A stretch of DNA of 64,000 nucleotides from JAFAXD01 sp963833605 (lineage in GTDB: Bacteria > Pseudomonadota > Alphaproteobacteria > Rhizobiales > Xanthobacteraceae): the NCBI GenBank assembly GCA_963833605.1, contig CAWHYZ010000005.1:1-64000 (forward strand). The letters are read 5' to 3'. Below the pieces are notes generated by a model. That model was not told where the DNA came from. It saw only the letters and a program-made list of their open reading frames with translations, and made no database searches. The position numbers and the translations under genes were made by a program. Every line of letters begins with the position of its first letter. Within the stretch, counting starts at the first letter, position 1. This document shows, in pieces, positions 1 to 6,881 of this stretch.

Positions 1-171
1 ATCGACCCAACTGAGACATTCGACGGGTGGCTCCTGATCGCCTCGTCGGCGGCGCCGCAATCCGATAGCCCCATTACGCGTGACGGCAAGACGGTGCTCG
101 CGCTTATCTTCTCGACCCGGCTATTGTACTTTACGTTCGGCACCCCGATTGATTCCATTGAAGACAAGTAG
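1..171 (+). CDS. C-terminal end of an unknown protein (partial)
   Basis: An open frame runs from the first base of the window to a TAG at 169-171 and encodes 56 residues ending in TPIDSIEDK. The start lies outside the window. I do not recognise the family and see no motif. The frame is open for its full length and is followed by non-coding sequence, so it is probably the tail of a real gene, but chance remains possible. Confidence 0.35.
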   Translation: MDPTETFDGWLLIASSAAPQSDSPITRDGKTVLALIFSTRLLYFTFGTPIDSIEDK

Positions 172-441
172 TCGCTTGTCCGTGAGCTGCCGATAAAGCG
201 GGGACGTGTCGAAGGTCTCTGCTCCTCCAGTTGGCAGCTTGGTGCCGTCAGCAGGCACAATGACCGTTCAAATGGAGCTGTGTTCGGCTCGGGTGCTATC
301 GGCATCCGGTCCGAAGTTCCGCTTCGGCTCCCGTTTCTTCTTCATCGAAAAGCGCAAGCGGTCATTGCCCGGCTTCAGCAAGGGAAGCCCCTTCGATATT
401 TTCTTAACCTACGATGGAGTTGAACAATAATATTCCCCAGA
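172..441. other. intergenic stretch without a supported gene
   Basis: This stretch lies between the partial gene and the Hsp20 gene. A 74-codon open frame at 206-430 has no recognisable domain, no convincing ribosome binding site and a composition that does not look coding. I see no repeat or hairpin worth naming. Confidence 0.4.
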
Positions 442-935
442 TTGTGGACTACAAGCCAAGAGCTGACACCAGACCTGTTCCGAGCGGTGCAGCGCGCAAT
501 GGAAAACGCGCGTCGCGCTTTTGATCAGAATTCGTCCTCTGCCGACATTGGGGCAGGCGCGCCGGCAATTAGTGTGTCGGAAACAAAGAATGCCTTCGAA
601 GTGACGGCCGAGCTTCCGGGCGTGGACGAGAGGGATATCAAGGTCAGCCTGGACAACAACCAGCTGGTCATTTCCGGTGAGAAAAAGGCGGAAAGTACGA
701 AGGAAGAAAAGGATTGGCACGTCGAGGAGCGAAGCTACGGCTCATTCTACCGATCGATGTCCCTGCCTTTCGAACCCGAGAACGGCGCGGTCGACGCTCA
801 TTTCGACAGGGGCGTCTGCTTGTCACGATCAAGAAGCCGGCTAAGGCTATCAAGACCACCAAGACAATCGAGATTAGGACGGCCATGTACCGAGTAAGGC
901 CGCCGCCTAGGCCGGCCGCTCTAAGAACAACGTGA
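442..935 (+). pseudogene. Hsp20/alpha-crystallin small heat-shock protein, frameshifted
   Basis: The first frame, from a TTG at 442, carries the core of an alpha-crystallin domain: ISVSETKNAFEVTAELPGV, then DIKVSLDNNQLVISGEKK and the segment ending RSYGSFYRSMSLPF. These match the Hsp20 family, ATP-independent holdases that bind unfolding proteins in the cytoplasm. After GGC at about 811-816 the conserved last strand (LLVTIKKPAKA) continues in another frame, up to a TGA at 933-935. Restoring one base after position 813 rejoins the two parts, so one base is missing here. The restored product of about 160 residues is a normal family length. The start is uncertain because no good Shine-Dalgarno sequence precedes 442. 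Either a real pseudogene near mobile DNA or a sequencing error. Confidence 0.75.
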
Positions 936-977
936 GACCGGAATTAATAGGCCACAATTCCGGTCTCAGCATTTTGT
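933..977 (+). terminator. Rho-independent terminator after the Hsp20 gene
   Basis: A perfect 13-bp stem is formed by TGAGACCGGAATT (933-945) and AATTCCGGTCTCA (956-968), with a 10-base loop, followed by the T-rich tail GCATTTTGTT. The stem begins on the stop codon of the restored Hsp20 frame, which supports that frame as the original gene end. Confidence 0.8.
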
Positions 978-1050
978 TGCGCGGCGGTACCGGCTGGCAA
1001 CTCACCTGCGAACGCCGCTTCTAACGCAAGCCAACGCTCGCTCACTCCCA

Positions 1051-1251
1051 TTAAGTATCCAACGTCGAGCGCTTCGCCCCCACTAGCACGAAGCCTTGCC
1101 CGGGCTTCGCTTCCTTAAAATGGGGATTGCTCGATAGTGCGTCGTTATGCGCCTGCGCGAGCTTGCGTGCGGCCTCTGCCCTTGGTGCCGGCGGCCGCAC
1201 CGGCTTCTCAGACTTGGGCGCTGAGCGCGCGCATTCGAACGTGGTGGTCAT
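1051..1251 (-). CDS. small hypothetical protein (66 aa)
   Basis: The frame starts with ATG at 1251 and has a good ribosome binding site (AAGGAG, 8 bases upstream on the minus strand). The product is basic and rich in Ala and Pro in its middle (VRPPAPRAEAARKLAQ), without signal peptide or membrane segment. I do not recognise a family. The binding site and start are the best evidence that it is translated. It lies alone among decayed genes. Confidence 0.45.
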   Translation of the reverse strand: MTTTFECARSAPKSEKPVRPPAPRAEAARKLAQAHNDALSSNPHFKEAKPGQGFVLVGAKRSTLDT

Positions 1252-1559
1252 TCTTGGTGCTCCTTCGTATCTGGACCTGCAAAACCGCGCTTGGCCGAGG
1301 CAAGGCGACCTATCCGTTGTCGTCGCCTAATACCTTGTGCGTCGATCGATTTACGAGATGCACCCGATTGCAGGCCAAGCAGGTCATGGCCTCATAGAGG
1401 CCTTGGCTTTCATTCGAGGACGGGTCGTCCGCCAACTATCCCTGCACATTCCGGCCTGTGAAGGGACATCGATAAGTAATTGGCGCCATGACGCACCCTA
1501 ACGCCGTCGGCGGCTTGTCATTTGACCAATCTCAAAAAACCGCCAAAGGAGAGGGCCTA
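1252..1559. other. intergenic stretch without a supported gene
   Basis: This sequence lies upstream of two divergent or tandem small minus-strand genes. Short open frames on the plus strand (1127-1397) overlap the 66-residue gene and have no coding character. No hairpin, repeat or RNA gene was recognised. Confidence 0.4.
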
Positions 1560-1712
1560 TTAACCTTTGTGAAGATGACTTGCCAGTTTGGCTTCTTCCT
1601 CAGCCAAAAGCGTGAATAGAAGCGTCCGTTTCGTCGGGTCGTTTTCTGTTTTGAGACGTTCCGTGAAGTTAGCAATATTCGTGCGTTCGATGAAGTCTTG
1701 GATGTCTAGCAT
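1560..1712 (-). CDS. small conserved-looking protein of 50 residues
   Basis: ATG at 1710-1712 (minus strand) follows GTGGAGAATCCCA, which gives a GGAG ribosome binding site at a normal distance. The 50-residue product begins MLDIQDFIERTNIANFTERL and ends with a TAA at 1560-1562. It is highly charged, predicted helical, with a run LLFTLLAEEEAKLASHL. Small proteins of this kind are common in rhizobial genomes, but I know no function. No transmembrane segment or signal is seen. The reading frame, start and ribosome site are clear; the conservation claim is from memory only. Confidence 0.55.
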   Translation of the reverse strand: MLDIQDFIERTNIANFTERLKTENDPTKRTLLFTLLAEEEAKLASHLHKG

Positions 1713-1949
1713 TGGGATTCTCCACTGTTAGGAGCCCCCCTCGAACCCGATCAAAAACCCGCCCCACCTACACAGTGCGGCGGGAAAGACACTTCAAGCT
1801 GTTCAATATTGCTCAATTGCTCATTCAAAACCGGCCAGTTCGCCTCAATTGCGACCGGGTACGCTTACTCCTCTCCCGCACCACGCGCAGCCGCGCGCTC
1901 CCCGAATATCTTTGGAAACTTTTGAACTTGCCCTGCATAGCACCGCGGG
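1713..1949. other. intergenic stretch without a supported gene
   Basis: A plus-strand open frame at 1712-2029 runs across this sequence and over the antisense ligase remnant; its Arg- and Pro-rich translation shows no family signature. I regard it as chance and see nothing else here. Confidence 0.4.
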
Positions 1950-2105
1950 CGGTGAACTCGCCGCAGCTTCCCAATCACCCTGGTCGCCGCTGGCGCGTCC
2001 GGGTTCTTCACCTTGATCCAGCCGGGTGAGCGGCCTGATCGGTAGGCCCGATCACGGCGCTGGCGACGATGCCTTCGAGGCCCAGGGCGAAGCCGTGCCG
2101 GAAAG
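1950..2105 (-). pseudogene. remnant of an ATP-dependent DNA ligase
   Basis: On the minus strand one frame reads GLEGIVAS and, after a frame change, another reads YRSGRSPGWIKVKNPDAP. In ATP-dependent DNA ligases of the LigD/Lig type the text GLEGIVSKR...YRSGRSPxWIKVKNP is a well-known block of the nucleotidyltransferase domain (motif IV to V region, with the lysines of WIKVK). Only about 50 codons remain and they are split over two frames, so this is a degraded fragment. It lies just outside the left end of the first insertion sequence. Confidence 0.55.
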
Positions 2106-2150
2106 CAGCCTAGTTTGCTCGCTAATCGAGTTCATGTCTGGTTATGATGC

Positions 2151-2163
2151 TGTGGACGGCTCC
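2151..2163 (+). repeat. left subterminal inverted repeat of the IS1111-type element
   Basis: TGTGGACGGCTCC is the exact reverse complement of the right repeat at 3509-3521. The next bases on the outer side no longer match. Confidence 0.85.
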
Positions 2164-2229
2164 TCCACCGGCACATGAGTGCCATGGACGTGGGTGCTGC
2201 TAAGGCCCCATGATTCGGAGGAGTAAGTC

Positions 2230-3261
2230 ATGCAAACGGTCACTACAGTTGGTCTCGACATCGCAAAGTCTGTTTTCCAGGTCCACGGCATCGATGCGAA
2301 AGGCGATGTGATTATCCGCCGTCAGCTCAAGCGCCGCTACGTTCTGGCGTTCTTTCAGAAGCTGCCGTCATGCCTGGTTGGTATCGAAGCCTGCGCATCG
2401 TCGCATCATTGGTCGCGCGAGCTCACGGCGCTCGGTCATACGGTACGCCTGATGCCGCCGGCCTATGTGAAGCCCTACGTCAAACGGCAGAAGAACGACA
2501 TGGCCGATGCTGAGGCGATTTGTGAAGCCGTCACCAGAGCCACCATGCGGTTTGTGCCAACCAAGACCCCTGAGCAGCAGAGTTGCCTGATGCTTCATCG
2601 CACGCGCCATCTGTTTATCCGCCAGCAGACCGCGGTGATTAATTCGATCCGAGCCTACCTCGCTGAGTTCGGCATTGTCGCGCCGGTCGGGCGCAGAGGA
2701 GTCGAGGAACTGCTCCATGTTGTTGCCGACCCGAGCGACAAACGGGTGCCTGAGATTGCGCGCGCATGCCTTGCCGCACTCGGCGCCCAACTGCTCATCC
2801 TGAAGGAGCAGATTGTGAAGTTCGATCGGATGATCATGGCCTGGCACCGGTCCAATGAAACGAGCCAGCGCCTTCATTACATTCCCGGGGTCGGTCCGAT
2901 GTTGGCGACCGCTCTGGTCGCCAGTGTCGCTGACCCCAGGACCTTCCGATCGGGACGAAACTTCTCGGCTTGGATCGGGCTCGTTCCGAAGCAGCACTCG
3001 AGCGGGGGCAAGGACAGACTCGGCAGTATCAGCAAGCAAGGTGACCGCTATCTGCGTAGCCTGTTCGTGGCCGGTGCACTCGCCGTCATCCGCTACGCCA
3101 AGATCCACGGAACCAAGCATCGCCCCTGGCTTGCGGCATTGCTTGCACGGCGGCCAACGAAGGTTGCCGCCATCGCGCTTGCCAACAAGATCGCCAGAAT
3201 GGCCTGGGCCATGATGGCCAGGGGCGAGCGTTATAGGCAACCCGTCGCACTTGCGGCGTAA
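2230..3261 (+). CDS. IS110-family transposase (DEDD bridge recombinase, IS1111 type)
   Basis: The 343-residue product has the two-part IS110 build. The N-terminal RuvC-like domain shows the DEDD residues at D10 (GLDIAKS), E53 (GIEAC), and D90 and D93 (KNDMADAEAI). The C-terminal Tnp domain has the helix-hairpin-helix-like YIPGVGP and the serine-containing block SSGGKDRLGSISKQGD, where the recombinase nucleophile is expected. The text KPYVKxxKNDxADAEAI is typical of the IS1111 branch. ATG at 2230 follows GGAGGAG. The frame is intact, so the protein may be active. Family members act with a structured RNA from the element end that specifies donor and target. Confidence 0.9.
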   Translation: MQTVTTVGLDIAKSVFQVHGIDAKGDVIIRRQLKRRYVLAFFQKLPSCLVGIEACASSHHWSRELTALGHTVRLMPPAYVKPYVKRQKNDMADAEAICEAVTRATMRFVPTKTPEQQSCLMLHRTRHLFIRQQTAVINSIRAYLAEFGIVAPVGRRGVEELLHVVADPSDKRVPEIARACLAALGAQLLILKEQIVKFDRMIMAWHRSNETSQRLHYIPGVGPMLATALVASVADPRTFRSGRNFSAWIGLVPKQHSSGGKDRLGSISKQGDRYLRSLFVAGALAVIRYAKIHGTKHRPWLAALLARRPTKVAAIALANKIARMAWAMMARGERYRQPVALAA

Positions 3262-3508
3262 ACGAGATTGCGCCGGACATCCGGCGTGATGTGAAGGTTG
3301 GGAGGGCGAACAGCACGTAATGCAGAGCCAGTCGATCCGGCGATCAGGACAACCCACTTGTGCCAGCGCATTGTCGAATGCGAGGTTATGACCGGGACCT
3401 GATCCGCGGAGGGCATTATGGCCAGCGGTCATGTCAACCGCGCACGTAGGCCGAACACATGGCTGCACCGACCAAGCCTGCAAACGTGAAGATTCTCCTT
3501 GCCAACTC
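3262..3508 (+). ncRNA. candidate bridge RNA region of the IS1111-type element
   Basis: This 247-base non-coding right end lies between the transposase stop and the right inverted repeat, the place where IS1111-group bridge RNAs are encoded. It is rich in pairing. A hairpin CGCCGG-ACAT-CCGGCG spans 3271-3286. A second structure has an outer stem GATCAGG (3342-3348) with CCTGATC (3398-3404) enclosing an inner hairpin CGCATT-GTCG-AATGCG (3367-3382). An internal loop in such a fold is where target- or donor-binding guides would sit. Position and fold are seen; RNA identity is inference. Confidence 0.45.
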
Positions 3509-3521
3509 GGAGCCGTCCACA
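3509..3521 (-). repeat. right subterminal inverted repeat of the IS1111-type element
   Basis: GGAGCCGTCCACA is the exact reverse complement of 2151-2163. Confidence 0.85.
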
Positions 3522-3524
3522 CAT

Positions 3525-4760
3525 GGCGACTTCGCGTCTTTCGCTGCGAGTCGCAATGTCGGTCGGCTTCGGGGGCAAAGATGGGGTAATCGGCCGGCCC
3601 AGGTTGTGGATAGCTGAAGATTTTGGGTGCTGCGCTTCAGGCTGATGGTGAAACGAGGTCCGTGTGTACGGCCTCAAGCATCAGAAGGAGAAGCGCAGCA
3701 TGGACCATTTTGGTGGATTGGACGTTTCGGTCAAGGAGACCAGCATCTGCATTGTGGATGACACCGGCAGGATCGTGCGGGAAGTGAAGGTAGCGAGCGA
3801 GCCTGAAGCGCTGTTGGCGGTGCTGAAGAACCCCGGCTTCGACTTAAAGCGGATTGGGCTGGAAGCTGGACCGCTGTCGCAATGGCTGTTCAGCGCCCTA
3901 GCCGAAGCAGGTTTGCCAGTGGTCTGTGTTGAAACCCGGCACATGCAGGCGGTGCTGAAGGCGCAGATCAACAAGACCGACCGCAACGATGCGCGCGGCA
4001 TCGCCCAGATGATGCGGGTGGGACTTTACCGTCCGGTGCATGTGAAGACTTTACGCAGTCAGAAACTGCGAATGCTGCTGACCCATCGCAAGCTTCTGCA
4101 GTCGAAGGCGATTGCCATCGAGAACGATCTACGCGGCACTTTGCGCAACTTCGGCCTCAAGGTCGGAATGGTTGGGAAGGTGAAGTTCGAGGCCCGCATC
4201 CAAGAGCTTGTGGAGAACTTTCCCGACTTGGCGGTACTGGTGGAACCGCTGCTCATCGTCCGGCGGGCGCTCCGCGAACAGATCGTCATCCTGCACCGCC
4301 GCTTGCTGGCCATCGTGCGGGACGATGAGGTGTGCCGGCGCTTGATGACGACCCCTGGTGTCGGCCCCGTGGTGGCGCTGACCTATCGCGCCACCGTCGA
4401 CGCACCCGCTCGCTTCCGTAAATCCAAGGCTGTCGGTGCCGTGTTTGGGCTGACGTGCTCCAAGTATCAATCCGGCGAGATCGATCGGAGCGGCAGAATA
4501 TCACGCTGCGGAGATGAGATGATGCGGGTCATGCTCTACGAAGCAGCTCAGAGCATGCTGCGGTCGAAGAAATGGTCCTGGCTCAAAGCCTGGGCGATGC
4601 AGATCGCCAGGCGTCGCGGGATGAAAAAGGCGATCGTGGCCCTGGCACGCCGGTTGGCTGTGATCATGCACCGCATATGGGTCGACGGCACCGAGTTCCG
4701 CTGGACCCGAGAACAAGCCGCGGCAGCAGCATGAAAACCGTGCAGGATTAAATTCAATAG
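3525..4760 (+). mobile_element. second IS110-family insertion sequence (boundaries approximate)
   Basis: An intact transposase of a different IS110 branch lies directly downstream of the first element. I found no inverted repeats flanking it, as expected for the IS110 group proper. The left non-coding region (3525-3699) contains a stem AGC-TGAAG with CTTCAGGCT (3612-3643) and would be the position of its bridge RNA. The outer limits cannot be fixed from one copy and are estimates. Confidence 0.6.
3700..4734 (+). CDS. IS110-family transposase (IS110 group)
   Basis: The product starts MDHFGGLDVSVKE at ATG 3700, preceded by AAGGAG; an earlier GTG at 3664 has no ribosome site. It is 344 residues long. 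The DEDD residues appear in GLDVS (D8), IGLEAG, and TDRNDARG. The C-terminal domain has TTPGVGP and the serine block YQSGEIDRSGRISRCGD. Its sequence differs strongly from the transposase at 2230-3261, so the two elements are not copies of each other. The frame is intact. Members of this group use a left-end bridge RNA to choose both donor and target DNA. Confidence 0.88.
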   Translation: MDHFGGLDVSVKETSICIVDDTGRIVREVKVASEPEALLAVLKNPGFDLKRIGLEAGPLSQWLFSALAEAGLPVVCVETRHMQAVLKAQINKTDRNDARGIAQMMRVGLYRPVHVKTLRSQKLRMLLTHRKLLQSKAIAIENDLRGTLRNFGLKVGMVGKVKFEARIQELVENFPDLAVLVEPLLIVRRALREQIVILHRRLLAIVRDDEVCRRLMTTPGVGPVVALTYRATVDAPARFRKSKAVGAVFGLTCSKYQSGEIDRSGRISRCGDEMMRVMLYEAAQSMLRSKKWSWLKAWAMQIARRRGMKKAIVALARRLAVIMHRIWVDGTEFRWTREQAAAAA

Positions 4761-4949
4761 GAGGAAACCTGAGATCCACCGGGCGGTGGCATGATGTCCC
4801 TCGCGGGACGATGGATGAGGTGAGTTCGCATGTCCGCTTGGATCTGCCGTTCGTCTGACGGCAAGGCCGCGGTAAAGATTGTTCCACCCCGTCCTCGAAT
4901 CCCATGATGGAAGGGCCCTGGTGCCGATTCCGAAGAGAAGCACGAGCCC
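4735..4949. other. right end and flank of the second insertion sequence
   Basis: The non-coding sequence after the transposase stop carries no plausible gene on either strand. Part of it must be the right end of the element. A GGAGGAAAC at 4760-4768 resembles a ribosome site, but the frame behind it is short. Confidence 0.35.
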
Positions 4950-5072
4950 GTGAGCGACATCGACACTGCAGCGGTGGATAGTCTGAAAGTGCTTGACCCT
5001 AAACGGCCGATTAGAGAAGCGGACATTGAGCAAGCCGCATCCAAGATGTCGATTTATGAGTACACCCCCTAG
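4950..5072 (+). CDS. short hypothetical ORF (40 aa), possible repeat-borne fragment
   Basis: The frame from GTG 4950 to TAG 5070-5072 reads SDIDTAAVDSLKVLDPKRP followed by READIEQAASKM. I recall similar short texts (AAVDSLK.LDP..PIREADI) near insertion sequences in Bradyrhizobium genomes, where they look like conserved fragments of mobile or repeated DNA more than functional proteins. No domain is visible and the start is arbitrary. I list it because the translation is recognisable, not because function is likely. Confidence 0.3.
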   Translation: MSDIDTAAVDSLKVLDPKRPIREADIEQAASKMSIYEYTP

Positions 5073-5329
5073 CACTACTTTGGCAAATTTACTCACGCCC
5101 TCTCGTTCAAATCCATTTTCGACAATGCGGGCATCGCTGCGGCGGTAATCGAGCGAAGAGTTCGAGGATGGCGTGACGCCGGCGGGCAGAGTTGGCTGGG
5201 CGGCGGCCCGTCATTCTTTTTTTCCCGCCTTCTCTTGCGGCCGGCGGGCTGAAGGAAGCAACCCCCTTCATGAGCGGCGTGACCCCACCCCTCCCTCAAT
5301 TCGAGACCGCTTTCTTCTCCCCTCGCCCC
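5073..5329. other. non-coding stretch before the poly-C tract
   Basis: No supported gene is seen here. The sequence becomes progressively pyrimidine-rich after about 5210 and runs into the C tract. Confidence 0.4.
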
Positions 5330-5580
5330 CTCCCATCCTTCTGCCTTGTCCCCAGGTACGCCGGTCTCTTTCCCTTTTCTCCCCCCCCCTCTCTCCCCCC
5401 CCCCCCCCTCCTCCCCCCCCTCTTCTCCCCCCCCCCCCCCCCCGCCCCCCCACCACCCCCCCCTCCCCTAATATACACTCCGGCCCAAATAACCCCCCCC
5501 CCCCTTCCCCGCCCCCCCCCCCTCCCCCCCCCCACCCCCCCCGCCCACCCCCCCCCCCCCCCCAAAAACACCCCCCCCCC
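5330..5580. repeat. low-complexity poly-C tract, probable artefact
   Basis: About 250 bases consist almost only of C, with scattered single T, A and G and a short ordinary patch (5464-5492). Read on the other strand this is poly-G. No GC-rich bacterial genome normally carries such a tract next to a stop codon; the extensin-like gene ends exactly where the tract ends (CTA at 5581-5583). Poly-G runs are a known error of two-colour sequencing when signal is lost. I read it as a low-quality read end or an assembly joint. All open frames inside it are spurious. Confidence 0.7.
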
Positions 5581-6735
5581 CTAGTAGCGCGCGCGCTGGC
5601 GCGTGTTGAACTCCACGCTCTCATAATATTCATCGCCCACCGGCTCGCGCCCGCGGCTTGCCGTTGACGACATCTGCGGCGGCGCCAGCATGCGGCGCTG
5701 CGCCAGTCGCGCCTGCGCGCGGGCCGCCACCTCTTCGCCAGAGACGGCCTCTGGATTGCAGATGCGAGTGCCGCTCGATCGCCGCATCAAATCGAGATGC
5801 ATGTGATCGTAGTGGAACGCGTTGGAACCGGGCGCGAGCACGGTCATGAATTGCGCGCAGGCTGCGGCTTCGACGTTGCGCAGGAAACCCTGCTCCTCCG
5901 GCATGCCGCGCCAACCGTCCCGCACCGTGATCCGGCGGCCGTCGGCAAGGGTGAATGCCGCGATGTCGAGCGCATTGCCGAAGGCATGCTCGGAAACAGG
6001 CGCGCCGGCCTGGCCGTTCATGCCCCGGCACGAATAGGCGGAGATCTGCTTGATCTCGACCACGGGACTGCCAAACCAGCGCTGCGCTGCCGGCTGCACC
6101 GCATCGGTGATCCATCGGTCGAGCACGGAGACCATCGGGCACGCGAGCGTCGCGGGCGGCGACACGCCAGCTGCCGTGGGGACAAACGGTTGCGCACGCT
6201 GAGGGGCCAGCGGGGTGGACTGCACGGGCTGGACAAGTGGTTGCGTGCGCGGCGGGGCGAGCGGGGCGGATTGCACGGGCGCGCCGCGTGATCCGCGGTA
6301 GCGATAGGGATCGTCGAGCGGCATGGTCGCGGCCTGGGGTCCGCGCGTGTGATAGGGATCGTTCGGTGGCGCGTATGACGGCTGATCGCGCGGCGCAGAT
6401 TGCGCCGGATAGGACGGTGCGGATTGCGCCGGAAAGTTCGGAGCCGCAGGTACGAGGCCAGGCGGCCGCACCTCGTCGGCATAACCGAGCGGAGCGCCCT
6501 CCCCCAGCGCCGCGACTTTGAGCGGATAATCCGCGCCGCAGATCCCCGGTCCCTGGATCGGCTGCAGGAGCGCGACGGCGGGGCCTTCTTTGACCGCCCC
6601 CGATTTGAGGCACTGCTCTTCCGCCTCGCGCCGCCAGGGCTCGCGCTGCGCAAACCAGGAGCCGCTGCAGCCGGCGAGTGCGAGCAACAGGAGAGAGCCG
6701 CCGAGATACCGATGAACTCCGCGCATGACGCGCAA
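5581..6735 (-). CDS. extensin-like family lipoprotein (putative peptidoglycan peptidase fold)
   Basis: The 384-residue product has a lipoprotein signal (LLLLALAGC, lipid-bearing Cys 23) and a long Pro/Gln/Ser-rich linker with repeats such as PAQSAPSYPAQSAP and QPLVQPVQSTPLAPQ (residues about 95-185). The C-terminal domain is Extensin-like_C: SYSCRGMNG-like text, SEHAFGNALDIAAF and HYDHMHLDLMR. The His/Asp pattern H...D...H resembles the zinc-binding LAS peptidases, so a periplasmic cell-wall role is likely. Gene ends at the poly-C tract, so the last residues after EFNTRQRARY could be affected by the artefact. Divergent from the amidase. Confidence 0.8.
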   Translation of the reverse strand: MRVMRGVHRYLGGSLLLLALAGCSGSWFAQREPWRREAEEQCLKSGAVKEGPAVALLQPIQGPGICGADYPLKVAALGEGAPLGYADEVRPPGLVPAAPNFPAQSAPSYPAQSAPRDQPSYAPPNDPYHTRGPQAATMPLDDPYRYRGSRGAPVQSAPLAPPRTQPLVQPVQSTPLAPQRAQPFVPTAAGVSPPATLACPMVSVLDRWITDAVQPAAQRWFGSPVVEIKQISAYSCRGMNGQAGAPVSEHAFGNALDIAAFTLADGRRITVRDGWRGMPEEQGFLRNVEAAACAQFMTVLAPGSNAFHYDHMHLDLMRRSSGTRICNPEAVSGEEVAARAQARLAQRRMLAPPQMSSTASRGREPVGDEYYESVEFNTRQRARY

Positions 6736-6881
6736 GATGCGAGGCGCGTTGTTAACGGCGCTTCAACGCTGTTGGGTGGATTTGCGGCAGTTCGAAATAT
6801 GGTTAAGCAGGGTTCAGGAATGAGGTGGACGGCGTGAGTCAGATTGCCCTGACGCCTGCCCCCGACACGGAGAACCGCACC

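Larger units (their letters stand above)
2144..3524 (+). mobile_element. IS110-family insertion sequence, IS1111 type
   Basis: One transposase gene is flanked by perfect 13-bp subterminal inverted repeats (2151-2163 and 3509-3521). The left non-coding end is short, about 66 bases from repeat to start codon, and the right non-coding end is long, about 247 bases. This layout is characteristic of the IS1111 subgroup, in which the repeats sit a few bases inside the ends, no target duplication is made, and the guide (bridge) RNA comes from the right end. The exact outer boundaries are estimated as a few bases beyond each repeat. Confidence 0.8.

Noticed and set aside
206..430. A 74-codon open frame upstream of the Hsp20 gene
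   Set aside because: No ribosome site, no domain and no coding character.
2368..3522. A 384-codon open frame on the minus strand inside the first insertion sequence
   Set aside because: It is antisense to the transposase gene, which has all family motifs; the translation shows no domain.
5173..5667. Proline-rich and glycine-rich open frames across the poly-C tract
   Set aside because: They translate homopolymer runs that are probably artefactual.
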